Below, piece by piece: positions 45,882 to 58,325 of a stretch of 64,000 nt of DNA. This stretch comes from Favolaschia claudopus (lineage: Eukaryota > Basidiomycota > Agaricomycetes > Agaricales > Mycenaceae), in the NCBI GenBank assembly GCA_037176885.1, contig JAWWNJ010000293.1, forward strand, positions 22,012 to 86,011, read 5' to 3'. Position 1 is the first letter of the stretch. Every line of letters begins with the position of its first letter. The position numbers and the translations under genes were made by a program. Under the pieces are notes generated by a model. The model did not search any database and had not been told where the DNA came from. It saw only the letters and a program-made list of their open reading frames with translations.

Positions 45882-48176
45882 TTACAGCATATATCTATAT
45901 CCCTTGGGTTCATCCAACTCTATTTCCTTCCTCTCAGCCTGGGCGTTCAGGAAAACGAGATACTGTCGAAACGTAAAACAAAGACAGATTCCTAGTGAGC
46001 TTGCCAAGATGCATATTGAATAACTAGTCTTGTAGTCTGGACCCCATGACGAGGGCCAGATGTAACTGTGACAGATAATGAGCACACACAGAGCCAAGAA
46101 ACAGATAGTTGACCAACGATCCGGCGATATTCCCAAACGACGAGACCACGTTGATCAGGGCCAACGCCACCGCCCGTTTGGAAGATGGTTGTATGGTTCC
46201 CGAAGCCCATGATAGATAGACTATGAATCCAGAGTATGACTGTGCCATTAAAAAGCTTTTGGAAAGATTCCGTCTCAGTACATCTGCTTGAATCCAAGAG
46301 AGAAAAACGGACAGAGAAACATAGCGAACAACTGTGTTCATAGTCGCCATGGCAAGTAGAAAACCCAGGATCCCAACCAATAAAGGGCCCACAATGTGCC
46401 AAAATCGTTCCCCAACTCGATCGGAGTGTCTGCAAAACAAGGTAAGGCGGCACGGGCAATCAAATTCTCAATTTACCTTGACACCGCGAAAGCTGCGAAT
46501 GTTGCGAAAAACCACGGCGGAGCACAGAGAAGAAGAGTTAGGGTCCTTCCAAAGCCCATTGTCTCTGCCAGCGTCGGGAAGTAACTGAACGACAGTCAGC
46601 GTGTGAAGCAATTTGATGCTCCGAACTCACGCATTGAAACTCAAAGACATAACAATGCTGGTGAGAGCAATTGCAAGCCCTGTGGGCGGTAAGTGTGGCT
46701 ACACAGCGCGCTAAGCTGACATCACTTACACCAAACTTTCCAATCGGAGAGGGCCATGGACAACCCCGAAGAGGCTTTATGCATCGAATCGTCTTCGGTG
46801 CCAGCATCTTCTACCATGCGTCGCATAGCAAGGCATTGCTCCGCTGGGTCCAACCAGCTGGAAGAGTTTTCGGGAAAGTCGGGAAGTATGCGCATCGCGA
46901 TAAGAGCAACGACGACGGTTAGCGAGCCCTCTTGAGATGTAATCATAAGTATAGACATAATTTGAGAGCGAATCAACAGGCATACCAATGAAAAACAGCC
47001 AACTAAGGTCGAGAAAACATGAGAAAGCAATTACAATGTAATGAGATACGAACCGCCAAGCAGCGTAACCCAGTCGGCCTTCCATGCTATCAAGTATTCC
47101 AGAGGCAATGAGAGACTATCCCCATGTTAGACAAGTGAGAGAAGGATGGAGACGGACGTACACCAAAGGCATTCGAGATCAACGACTGCGAGAGGAGTGA
47201 GGTGAATGTTCTGAACAGAGATACTACGAGCACTCACACCACATGATAACAGCGCTGTCCTTTGAGAAAGCTCTCTTCGAGTGTACCACTTGGAGATGAG
47301 AAACTTCGAAGATAGTTGAGCCAGATGAAAAGTGACTGGAAGGCGTTACACACCCAGGCTCCACTGCACTTAACTATGAGTCAAGTCAAGGATAAGGCGG
47401 GAGATCATTACGGGAAAAAGGCGGCTTCGGTGAAACCTGCCCGAACTTGTTTTAAAAGAGAAATCAGCAAAGGAAAATGTGAACTCACCAATGAAGAATC
47501 TAGTGTACATCACTGTTACAAAGCTATGACCAGTGAGAAGTTAGCATGGAGTTTGTTGTAGCAAATCAACGACGAACTTGGTTGCAAAGCCCGTCGAAAT
47601 AGATATCAAGCCCTGTTGACACAATTAACAGCGTTGTATCTGGGAAGTAATAATTGTTTAACTCACCCACACAGTCATACATGCTGGAAGGTAGATTGAT
47701 GGTTTACCCAGGTAGTTGAGAAAGATATTCCTAACCATTTGGTGGGTTGGATGAAGCGACAGTATCAACAAAATTGCGTACGAGGGAATTTGCATCACTG
47801 AATAGCGAATTAGTTCATAAAATGGAGACCAATAGAGAGCACCTACAGAGGTACCCAACATAAAGTATAGACAGAATACTGGCGAACTGGTTTCCCGTTA
47901 AATGGAGGTCCCGTTCGAAGCCATGAAGCCTTGCAGCACTGGCGTTATTGCGGTCGATGTCTAGAGTTTTGGTCAGCAATAATCGGGTTCCGCTTGGTCT
48001 TATGCACAGTTCAGTATATAGATAAGGACCAGGATCGACATCCTAGAGTCCAGCTTCGCAATTAGTCGCGTCTCGAGTTGTTTCCTGCCGAGTTTTCCTC
48101 CAAAAGCAGCGTTAGGATCTATTTCTCCGTCTTCAGATAGCAGCAGTCTGTCTTGTTCATCGTCACGGTCGTCCAT
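45882..48176 (-). CDS. MFS transporter, DAL5/allantoate permease type
   Basis: Proton-coupled carrier of the anion:cation symporter family, usually for allantoate, nicotinate, pantothenate or similar acids. Starts MDDRDDEQDRLLLSEDGEID, then KLDSRMSILVLIYILN (first helix). After an intron the conserved YIDRNNASAA region and ILSILYVGY follow. Further helices are broken by many short introns; SGFIVYLSWASGTIQPSSKRAVALALINVVSS (about 46150-46240; split here by position) is the tenth-helix region of the family. It ends ELDEPKGYRYML. The second copy at 51254-53696 has the same order and a matching FRYML end. Substrate not predictable. Divergent from the editing protein, starts 167 bases apart. Confidence 0.83.
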
Positions 48177-48342
48177 GTGGAAGAAAAGGAAGAGGAAGTG
48201 GTCGTTTAGGCCAGTGTCGAGCAGTTGCGTTCGCGTCAGAAGAGGAATTGCGGGTGATCGGACCGAAATCCGACTGGCGACTCTACTCGACTCACACCAG
48301 CTCACACCCTGTGCTTTCACTGTCTTTTTTCCTTGGCAACTC

Positions 48343-50104
48343 ATGTCTATTGATTCTGAATACCATCGCATACTCCCCGGATCTGATATTCTTCGAGACT
48401 GGATACATACTGGCAAAGAGCAGGGCTCTGAGATTTATTCCACTCCCGTCGGCGTTCTTGCTTGCCAGAGGTCACCACTACTACGACAACTAGATGCGAT
48501 CGTTGTTTCAAGCGTTCTTTCAACTCCTCCGCCTCCAGCAAAGGGCGCCAAAAAGGCCGTCATAGCGCCAACCATCCCCAAAGGCGCGATCTGTCTCGAG
48601 GTTTGCTTGAACGATACGGTCATCTTTCCGGAAGGAGGTGAAAGGTTTGTTTCAGTGGCCTATTCGCATCTGAACTGTGATATAGGTGGGCAGCCATCCG
48701 ACATAGGTATTATCACAACCCAGGATGGTATGTAGTGCCCGTAGGATTGAAGATTCAAGTCCCCGAATACTTTTCTTTGAGGAACCGTGTGGAACGTCCT
48801 GCAAGCGAAACGACAAGGAGGGCAGGCTGTCCACTGCGTCCATATTCCCGATGGCAACGTAGATAGAGCTCTACAGATTTTCTGTGCGGGGGCACAAGTG
48901 AAAGTTGAACTAGACCAAGCCGGGTTTGATAGACGATACGATCATGTAGGTAATCTAAGCATCTGTTCGGTGCATCACTGAGATACTGTAACTAGATGAC
49001 GCTGCATACTTCCCAGCATCTGCTGTCCGCCCTCCTCGAGACTCGTCTCAATCTTCCTACCCTCTCGTGGTCCATGACTTCCTCAGGACCTTGTTATGTT
49101 GAGATTCCGAGAGGGATGTCCCTCGAAGAAATTTCATCTATCCAAGCCGAAGCCAACAGCTTGGTGTTTGAAGGCAGGAAAATTCACGTTGAAGTTGAAG
49201 AACTCGACGCTAAGGCAAGAAAACCCGTCGAAAAGACTGAGACTGGTCGCGCAATCGGCAAGGGCCTCCCCGAAGATTATACGGTTAGTGCGACAACATG
49301 GATTATCACCGAAAATCCTCAATACATTACTAGGGTGGAGTCAATCGTGTGGTCGTTATTGACGGCGTTGACAGAAATCCGTATGCCGTTTAATCTATTT
49401 CAAGGCGGTCTTCTCTTGATAACACCTGCAGATGTTGCGGAACTCACCTTCCGAGCCTGAACAATCTTCAATTATTTATCTTACCACAAACTGATGCTCT
49501 TTCCCGATCCTCGACCACCGTCGCGCGTCTCAACTTTCTCGCTGGACCACGATTGATCTCTCATCTGGCTTCGACCCACAGTCATCTTGTTTCTACCTCC
49601 GCCATTCTCTCTTGTGGCACTCCTCAAGTTCCCGACCGTGTTAAATTAGTCGTAGATGATCGAAGGAGCGCTACAAAACGAGTGGAAGACGTGGAACTTG
49701 AACTAGCCAAATATATTGCTACGGACCTCATCCAAAGTCTGGGTAATACCGGGGAATTGTTCAAGAAACATGTGCATCGCACAGATGATTCGGCTACGGC
49801 CCTGTCATTCTTGACCGCCATCTCATCTGCGTTTTCAGATGAGATGGCCAAGCTTCAATCTAAACCACCGTACCTCATTGTCCTGACCTCCTCTCCAAGT
49901 GCCCACTCCTCTACGAATACCAATGTGGTATTCATATTGGGCTCAGAGGATAAACGGGTCAAGGAAGTTGGTGACGCCTTGAAATCCAAACTCGCGGTGA
50001 AGGGTGGCGGAAAAGGCGTCAAATGGAGCGGGAAATTCACAGGACTCTGGAAAAATGGCAAGGAGGACGTCCTTGTAGAAGAGATCCTTGATTGTGTAGC
50101 GTAA
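48343..50104 (+). CDS. Alanyl-tRNA editing protein, AARSD1/AlaX-type
   Basis: Free-standing trans-editing enzyme that hydrolyses Ser- or Gly-tRNA(Ala). Starts MSIDSEYHRILPGSD; PVGVLACQRSPLL, LNDTVIFPEGGGQPSD (across an intron) and MTLHTSQHLLSALLE (about 48995) follow. HTSQH supplies two zinc ligands. The second pair comes from NPCCGTHLPS, created by splicing an intron at about 49378-49430 whose ends are gtatgc and cctgcag. The rest (TTVARLNFLAGPRLISH and a GGGKGVKWSGKFTG motif) gives the C-terminal domain found in AARSD1. No aminoacylation domain is present. About 440 residues. The reading across the intron at 48650-48690 is consistent. Confidence 0.85.
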
Positions 50105-50222
50105 CATGCGTAGGTGTATGAATGAATGGAGAAAAATACAACACGGGTTGTACATATATGATGTGTTGGAATAGATAATAAATGTGGTGCATAGATATAC
50201 GATCATGCAAGGTGATGCCAGG

Positions 50223-51037
50223 TTACTTGGGTTCCTCCACTTCAGCCTCAGCTTCGTCTGACGAATCGTCGCTTTCAACAACTGACACATTCACTTCCAC
50301 CGCGACATCTGGGATTTCATTTGATTAGCCATGAAAAAAGTCTCGTTTTAGGCTCATACCTTCATCCTGATATTCCATGCTGTCCCCTTCGGAGGAAGGC
50401 TCAGACTCCTCATTAATAGGCATTTCCTCGCCATCGCTTCGTTCCCACATTTCTTCCTCCGGGTCGACCTCCATGTCAAAGTCGGTATCGGTAAACCCGT
50501 CGGAGGTGTCGAGGAAATCTTCATCTTCATCGTCGTCGTTTGGAATATATTCTCCTCCGTCAGAAGACTCGTCGTCAGAACCGGGAGGGTGGATGTCTAG
50601 AACCTCCTTTAACAGTTCGTTCCTGGACAAGCAAATAGAAGCAACCTAGGAACTCATAGCGGCAAGTAGGACAGCTCCCATGCTAAAAGGCGAAGGGTAA
50701 GTAAATAGGAAGAAGGGAGGGCACGGGGAGCACGGTGATACCAAGTTTCGTATCCATTCTAATAGACTAGCAGCAGGATAGGGTCAGTATACGCCGTAGA
50801 GCAGAGTAGATGACCCGCGTACTCCTTCCGGCAAAATGTATGTGAAATGGGGCCACAGTCTAGCTTTGTTACCCCGCGTTCTTCTTCGTTAACATCCGCT
50901 TGTTCGTTAAGGAGGGATTCAAAAGAAACGAGACAAATTGGGCAAGAGTCGTTAATGTCGTCCTTGAGTTGTTCGGCAGTAAGGAATGGGAGGGTGTCTA
51001 CAAAGGAAGCAATGCGGTCATCGACTGAGGGATCCAT
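50223..51037 (-). CDS. RING-finger protein with acidic C-terminus
   Basis: Starts MDPSVDDRIASFVDTLPFLT. RING residues: CPIC (about 50945), loop with GVTKLDC, HTFCRKE, WIRN and HGSCPTCR (about 50670), brought together by introns. The C-terminal half is strongly acidic (DDDEDEDFLDTSD and EEEMWERSDGEEM) and ends VEVNVSVVESDDSSDE-type repeats followed by EEPK. It shares the GVTKL loop and the HGSCPxCR end with the RING gene at 12349-13151. One junction needs an intron of only 23 or 31 bases (50623-50645), unusually short, or hides a sequence error. Likely an E3 ligase; target unknown. Confidence 0.72.
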
Positions 51038-51253
51038 AAGAGTAAATCAACAAGACGCGTTGACTAGTCACAACAAAGATAAACAACGCGTGACGCACGC
51101 GTTACAACATTGATGCTCCGTTTTTAAAAACCTCCGAGATCGGTCCGGGGGAATCTTTCTGGGTCATGAGATGCGCGTACGCGATGCATACAAAAAAGCC
51201 AAGAACGCGGGGTGAACTAGCCCCCCGAGGCTCTCTCCGACTCTCTGTGCAAC

Positions 51254-53696
51254 ATGTCGTCTCTCGAGAAAGGTCAGAATGGTTCAGAAATCGACCTTCC
51301 TCCGAAAGTCGCAAATTCCGGGCACTCACCGGAACGGATTGCCCTCGAGAAGAAACTCTTGCGGAAGGTGGATTTGAGAATGAGCATCCTAATCATTATC
51401 TATATTCTTAATTATGTGAGGCTGTTTTTTCCATGTTTTCTCTGGCCCTAACCTCGACAAGATCGACCGCAACAACGCTGCGTGAGCTCACTCAACATTC
51501 AACTCGTTTTGCTCAGTTTAACCATCGCCCCCAGAGCCGCACGAAAGCGGGGACTTGAAACGGACCTTCACCTCAAAAACCAGGAGTTTCCCACTCTTCT
51601 GTCTATCCTCTATGTCGGCTACATCATCATGCAAATCCCCAGCAACCTTTTCCTGAACTGGATGGGAAAGCCTTCCCTCTATCTTCCGGCGGCTATGATA
51701 ATCTGGGGAACGATCTCATGTTTAACTGGTGTGTGGATACGTTTGATGTCTGAAAAGTGCTCAGTGCCATGTTGTCAGGCATCACCACAAAGTTCGTCCT
51801 TCTCAGACACGCCGAAAATTTTCCCTGACGTAGAAATAGTTTTGTGGGTGCATTGCTAACGCGTTTTTTCTTGGGCTTCGTCGAAGCCGCCTTCTTTCCG
51901 TTAGAATTCAGCTTTCCTCAGGTTGCGCAAAGTCTGACATGGTCTTTACAGCGGGGCTTTGTTCCTCATTTCGAAGGTACGGGCGACCGAGGTGAGATGA
52001 ACCATAGCATCGTTGGCTCCCCTCACTTACCCGGTTCCGAACAGGATTTTGGTCGACTACCACTTGTTCACACTCTTTCAGTGGTATAAAAGAGACGAAA
52101 TTGGTCTCAGGACAGCTATCCTCTATTGCGGCAATATCATGTACTTCACTCACTGTGACCGAAGGGATTCATTGGTGAACTGACATGATTCCCTTCTAGA
52201 TCCAACGCATTCGGCGCACTGATGGCTTCTGGGATATTAGCTAACATGGAGGGCAAACTCGGCCATGCCGCGTGGAGGTAGGTTCTCCGTGTTTTCATTG
52301 AGCGACGCGTCCCTTACAATTTATCCGGTGCTTCAGATGGTTATTCTACATTGGTGCGTATACGGCATGGGTTGATATCTCGCCATTGGCTCATCTTGAG
52401 GGATGCAGAGGGAGCTTTGACGGTTTTCATCGCTGTCTGCGCGTAAGTTTAACGAATCTTCTGCTACTCAGAGCAACTTAGTAACTATCCGTGGCCAGCA
52501 TATTCATCCTTCCAGACTTTCCTGCCACTTCCAAATTCCTGACTCCGGAGGAGAGAGAACTTGCTCTTCTGCGCATGACGGAGGATGCCGGAGTAGGCGA
52601 TCAAGAGGAAACGGAGGAACATGGCCAGTTTGGTGGTCTCCGAATGGCCATGTTTGACTGGCGTGTCTGGTGTACGTGATCACCGCATCCATTTGACTTG
52701 CTCCTTAACGAGACACCCCAACAGGGCTTGCTTTTGCAATGACCGCGCAAGTCGTTGCTCTCAGTTTTAACGCCTTCTTTCCCACGCTAACGCAAACTCT
52801 GGGGTATTCACCGACGGTAACTTTACTGCTGGTCAGTCACAATTTATTTTGGCTTGTGACAAGACAATATATGAATGAATTAATAGTGCGCTCCGCCGTT
52901 TGCATTTGCCGCATTGGCGGCGTTCGTTCTGTCACGGTACGTTGTCCTTTCTCGGTGAATGCAAGCGTCCTGATCGTTCCAATAGGCATTCGGATAAGGT
53001 ACACACACTTTGCTTGGTGTTTTCTTTCGAGAATAACATGTCATGTTCTCCTCAGGTAGGCGAACGATGCTTCCACATGATATCCTCGTTCGGTTTGGGT
53101 ATCATTGGATTTATCATCGCCGTTTCGACTATGAATACCGCGGCTCGCTACGTGTCATTGTGAGCGCAGGCTGTAATGCATTGCAAGCTCGTTCTCACTC
53201 AAAACACAGGTTCTTGATGGCACAATCGTACGCGGGTTTCGTCGTTATGTACGCATGGGTCAGCAATTCCTTCCCGCGTCCACCATCGAAGCGAGCCGTC
53301 GCTTTGGCATTGATTAACTGTCAGTCGGAACGTTGCTTACTATCTGCGTTGACTGAACTTTGACTTGCAGGTTGGTCACAGCTTGGGAATGTCGCGGGTA
53401 AGGACGACGCATCTTCCCTCCAGTTCTTTTACTGACCAGCTTTCAGGATCGTATGTCTGGCCAAGTGCCTGGGGTGCGTGGAGCAACTTTCTCTAAAGAA
53501 AAGTACCTGATGTCTTATTAATGGTGCTTCTAGGGCCCACCTATCGCAATTCCTACGCGATTTGCATTGCTTGCGCTGGAGTGAACATCGTGATGTGCTT
53601 AGTATTCCGGCAAACGCTGATCGGGATGAACAAGAAGCTGGAGGAAGAGGAGGCGGCAAAGGAAGTGAAGACGCCTGGGTTCAGATACATGTTGTG
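51254..53696 (+). CDS. MFS transporter, DAL5-like, second copy
   Basis: Same family and domain order as the gene at 45882-48176. Starts MSSLEKGQNGSEIDLPPKV, then LLRKVDLRMSILIIIYILNY, an intron, and IDRNNAAAARKRGLETDLHL. FPTLLSILYVGYIIMQIPSN, MGKPSLYLPAAMIIWG, a helix with RFFLGFVEAAFFP (about 51860) and MTAQVVALSFNAFFPTLTQ follow over many short introns. The C-terminus is PGFRYML. Several frame changes occur between exons, so exact splice sites are not fixed. The two genes point away from each other with two unrelated genes between, which suggests an old local duplication. The substrate is unknown. Confidence 0.82.
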
Positions 53697-53871
53697 ACGG
53701 ATATTGTATGAGTTTTTATGAACATTGAACATTTGAGTTTGAAGTCAATCGTTTTGGATCGGAAACGCCGTAAACGTGTGTGGTCCGAAATGGGATTCCA
53801 TCATCAGCCGACTTTGCGGGTTGGACATTGACTTTACTGGACTCTGGCGCTTTTGCTTCTGGCCAGGTGCC

Positions 53872-55415
53872 ATGAACAGTCTCAATTATCTTTCTCGTCA
53901 GTTTGACGCGCTAGCGTCGGCCAAGACGCCCCCCATCCACCCCAACCGACGAACACGAGTCGTACAAATTCACTCGTTCTCGTAGGGCAACGGGTTCCGA
54001 ATCTTCCTCTCTTCCCCGCGTTCAGACTTGGTCTACAAAGTCCTTCCTTCTCCCCGCAAAGTCACCTTCATCTCCCTCCAGAGCACGTCCCAAACGTTCT
54101 GTCTCATCACCAGCAGATTTCATCGCACTCAGTGAACTCGCATCACTCCCGCAGCAACAATCACCGTCTGGCGCTTTCGGGACAGCGTCCACATCCTCCG
54201 AATCCCCTGCTACGCTTGCTGTGTCGCGTCTAGAAGCTATCCTTCATCGTACTTTCATTGTACGGGTTATACTCTTGGCATGGAATACTTTACGCGCCGC
54301 CTGGACTTCTGTGTCCGGCCGGACCCTCGAGCTCGGCACGCGCGGAAATGCCTCCACGCCAGCGGACGTAGTGGCAGTAGAAAAGGACATCAGCGACGAC
54401 GAAACCTTAAATGAACGCTCTAATTCGTCTACCTCCACGGAACGTTCATCGTTCAATCCTAATCGTCCTTTATACATGGCCTCGACCCGTTCGCGTGCCG
54501 ACGCGCCTATACCGTACGATTCCACTTCACCAGACTCGCAACCACCATTGAGCAGTCTTTCATCCTCCCCCGCCCCGCCCTCACTAGAAACCGACTCTGC
54601 CCCCTCCGCATCACGTTCATCGACACCGATAACAAGCGCAACACGAAAAACCCCATTCCACTTGTTGCCCAAGACCCTCGTTCTTGACCTCGACGAAACC
54701 CTAATACACTCCACATCACGGCCAATGTCAATGAGCACCAGCTCAGGCTTTTTTGGTCTGGGATCCTTTTAACACAAACAAAGGCTCGGGGCATATGGTC
54801 GAGGTTGTACTCGGTGGTCACAGTACCCTCTACCACGTCTACAAGCGGCCATTCGTAGATTTCTTTCTGCGCACTGTGAGTCGGAAGCATTCATTCATAG
54901 AGCCAAAACTGATCGATACGCCGTTTGGCAGGTTTCGGGGTGGTACACGCTCGTCATCTTCACTGCTTCGATGCAGGAATACGCTGATCCAATTATTGAT
55001 TGGCTTGATGCTGGCCGAGGTATCCTTGCTCAGCGGTTCTTCCGAGATGTGCATCGTTTTCTCTTGTCGTCTTCGTGCTGGCTGTTGAAACATGATTTTT
55101 ATTTTCAGTCTTGTACGCAATTACCCAACGGTTCGTTCACGAAAGATTTGTCTGTAATAGATCCAGACCTTTCACGAGTCTGCGTGATCGATAATTCGCC
55201 CATTAGCTATCGTATAAATGAAGGTATGTTTTGAGCTTCTGCCCGTTTGCATATGTTCACCCGTTGTAGCAAATGGCATTCCAATAGAAGGCTGGACACA
55301 TGATCCCTCAGACGAGGCATTACTTGATCTGCTTCCAGTGCTCGATTCCCTACGGTTTACATCGGACGTCCGTCGAGTACTGGGTCTTCGCACGGCTGGC
55401 GGCATCTCCTCATAG
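53872..55415 (+). CDS. NEM1: Nem1/CTDNEP1-type lipin phosphatase
   Basis: Catalytic subunit of Nem1-Spo7, which dephosphorylates lipin (Pah1) at the ER and nuclear envelope and so controls phospholipid and storage-lipid synthesis. A Ser/Pro-rich start ([14 protein letters not shown]) leads to one membrane helix ([20 protein letters not shown], about 54247). A long disordered linker precedes the HAD core: [12 protein letters not shown] (about 54683, the DxDxT/V motif), [44 protein letters not shown] and VIDNSPISY (about 55187), ending [14 protein letters not shown]. Two one-base breaks: near 53980 (needed to join the first exon to the Ser-rich part) and an extra T at about 54768 after GLGSF. 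The membrane helix and the DLDETLIHS motif are typical. Confidence 0.87.
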
Positions 55416-55744
55416 TCCTCCGCGCTTCCTAGACTTATTCATATTTCGGGCTAGGTCTTGGTTTTCCCTCCGCACATCCATCGTCATACTTAACTTAATG
55501 CATCCATATCATCGCAATTACAGACTGCTGTCCTTCTAGTAATGCTTCAGCCCATGTACATCACACCTACGAATGTCTATCTTGCTTTCGCTTTCAAGTC
55601 GAAAACTGCCGTCACCAAACCATTATGAATAGTACATTGAGTATTAAAACAGTGGAAGAGATATGCGAGATGGGAAGGAAAGGTGTAGGAAACCCCCGCA
55701 ATACAATATGGACAACACGCACACAGGAAACGAAAGGGATGCGT

Positions 55745-56620
55745 TCACATCGCCAGCTCCGCTTGTAACTGTCGAAGTGCTGCTTCCTCGTCGTCTTCTG
55801 TTGCAACAGGTGTCCCTGGAATCTGTTAGCACGACCAGGAGGCAAAGGAGAGACGATTGGAGCTCACTGGCTGCCGAACAGCGCCCGCGGGGACATGCAC
55901 TGGTACATGGTCGGCGCCCATTAGTCGATCCGTTAGAACCTCGTCTTCTAGTGCAGCCAGCTCGGCCTCCAGCTCCTCTTGCTGCATTTACGAATTCAGA
56001 GATAGCACGGCATGGCGGATCCAAAGCACGTACGTCTGCGGCATCGACACCCGTAGGATTCGATATCAGCTCTGTTATCTCGTCCGCCACCGCACGCTGC
56101 TCCTGTATCTCGGCCATTGTCTGGTCTACCTTGACCACCGACCTGGACAGGCGAACGAACATTCCGCGCTAAATATTCAGCAATCAAAGTAGTTACAATA
56201 ACACTCACATGCCCGCGTGTATTTCCGAGAGTACTGCGCAGCCTTCTTCATGGCGTCCATCGTCTCCTTATTCAGGTTGGCGGATTCAAGGGTGTTGACC
56301 TGCATCTCCAGCTGCATCTGCTGTCCCCGCAACTGCTCCAGTTGTGTTTCGTTTGCCCGCTTCCGCTTCAGCGCAGACGTCGCCACTTTGAGGAGAGGAA
56401 GTTGGTCAACAGTCCAGTCAAGAGAGCAGCCGGCGAAAGCATCGTACGCGGTTTATTTGATACAGCATTTGCCTTGGCAATCTTCATTTCCTGGTCAATC
56501 TTCTTCTGTAGGTGCTCCTCCTTCTTCTCTATCATTTGGAGCTGCTGCCGCAGCCCGACAATAGCATCCGAGCAGACTGCTTGTGTCGCGACGACCAAAG
56601 TAGCTCATTATGCCGGCCAT
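55745..56620 (-). CDS. SNF7: Snf7/CHMP4, ESCRT-III filament subunit
   Basis: Polymerises at endosomal membranes to cut off vesicles in the multivesicular body pathway. Starts MAGIMSYFGRRD, the family start (MAGxMSYFGRRD), then AIVGLRQQLQMIEKKEEHLQ, a helix with KALKRKRANETQLEQLRG-like sequence, TLESANLNKETMDAMKKAA and VDQTMAEIQEQRAVADEI. The C-terminal acidic helix (EDDEEAALRQLQAELAM) is the Vps4/Bro1-binding end. Introns of about 50 bases split it. The start at 56620 is preferred to the ATG four bases upstream at 56624 because it matches the family. About 220 residues, the normal size. Its 3' end faces Nem1 (convergent, about 330 bases apart, with nothing notable between). Confidence 0.9.
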
Positions 56621-56820
56621 CATGGATGAGTGTCGTGAAAGTTGAGAATAAAGAGTGGTATGTAATGACGCTGAGCAGCAGCAAGCGGTGTGACGGACGA
56701 TGCGGCCCGATAAGGCAAATATGTAACGTCTCATGAGTGGGTCACGGTGCTTAGCATTTTGTATTTCTCAACTCTATACGGTCCTATGTACCACACCCAC
56801 ACAAAATCTAGTCGGCCGTT

Positions 56821-58115
56821 TCAATCGTCCTTTTTGTCGTCCAAATCACTGAAGTGCCATGAGATATCGCACGTCAAGTTTGAGGGAGGACGCTTACTTT
56901 TCTTCATCACTGCGAACATCGTCAGCCTTTCCGCCGTCATAACTTCCCAGACGACGCGACATATCGTCCCAAACCATATGAGTTGGATGACCTGAAATCC
57001 TTGAATCAGAAAAGACAGTGGGTATTAGTATTCAGACCCGCGTACTTGTAAAGCGGTCAGGCATGCGCAAAAGATAATCCAGTATTCTCTGCTGAGGAAA
57101 CGGCCACGCTCGGGAGCCCACTCCAGGCCGACGATTCGCGGTAGGTCGGTGTACGTCGAGTATATGACGACGGCGAAGAGAACGTGTCGCGTGGCGAACC
57201 ATGAAATTACGAAGGATCCAAACAGCGAGTCGCATACAAGGTCGCTGAGATTCATGTACCGGCACATTTTTGCTATCTGGGACGAGCCAAAATCAGACGG
57301 CGAAATCCCGTAGAAACGACCAACGCACCGGTAAGAAAATATCACATAGGTCCATTAAGAACATGATTAAAGAGCCGACGCGCGTAAAGTTGAAAAAGTA
57401 GCTCAAGCCCATTAAGAAGACAGTTATAACGTGGTGGGCCATCATCTGCCAATGGTCCTTGCGAGGTGCCTCTGCGTGAGGATTAACATCTGGTGCGTGT
57501 AGAACGCGGTCTGTGTGAGATAGTATAATTTGACAGGGGCGGCGAGCGGACTATGGGGGTAGTTTCTCCAAAGTGTCTCGGGGGTGAATATCCGGTTCGG
57601 AAGATATAATTCACATACTGCGACGCGCCATTATCTTATCTGACGGCGGTCAAAAGTAGACAAACAACTCACGAGCCCGAAGCCCCATTGTATAGGATAG
57701 TATACGGCCGACCAACCTGCTCGGCGAAACGGATGACGCTTCGGTGTATAAGTTTCTGTTCTTTTTTCGAAATGACACCATTCGCGTGATGGCCATTGCC
57801 ATTGGGCTGGCCGTTGCTAGAGCCATTTGAGAGCTTGGAACGCTTGAACTCGAGGTCCCTGGTCAGCTTCCACTTGGCGAAGGGCTCGAACACGTTGAGA
57901 CGCAAGAGGTCGCGCAGAACGGCCATGAGAGCCATACAGCTGATGATGAAGAAGACATCCTTGACGCCGGTGGTATAGTACGTCGAGTCGTGGAAGGAGT
58001 CAGTTCTGGCGGGAGGATCTGTGCGGTAGGAGAGGGTATAAAAGGGAACCAGCCAGTCCTCAATAAATGCCATCGAGGTAAGAGACAAAAAGATGGCACC
58101 ACGGTTTCGTGTCAA
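56821..58115 (-). CDS. LAG1: Ceramide synthase (Lag1/Lac1)
   Basis: Acylates sphingoid bases in the ER to make ceramide. The TLC domain is visible: MMAHHVITVFLMGLSYFFNF with the catalytic-site His pair at 57431-57436, then VGSLIMFLMDLCDIFLP (Lag motif), YMNLSDLVCDSLFG and REYWIIFCACLTALQVI. Several hydrophobic helices lie upstream (about 58090-57860), with a Gly/Asn-rich linker (SSNGQPNGNGHHAN) between. The acidic C-terminus ends DLDDKKDD after an intron with gtaagc and cttcag. To reach it a G must be missing at about 56926 in the AERADDVR segment. The N-terminus is shorter than in many Lag1 proteins, so an upstream exon may be missing. Confidence 0.83.
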
Positions 58116-58325
58116 ATTTTTTGGGGAGTTTCAACGCGGGAATTGACCCACAAAGTCAAGACAAGTTGAAGGGTATTGCCAGCACACTACACGCGTCTGG
58201 GCATATGTATGGGGTCTGCGGGCCCAGCGGCCCAGGCGGCGAAGGCGGATTTGACATTTCTGAAAACCGAGATTGGCAGTATCGGCCGAAGATGATCCCA
58301 GCTTGTTCTTGACTGTATCCACACC

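Noticed and set aside
48300..53700. Metabolic gene cluster formed by the two transporters, the editing protein and the RING gene
   Set aside because: The genes have unrelated functions and no shared biosynthetic enzyme; proximity alone is not evidence of a pathway.
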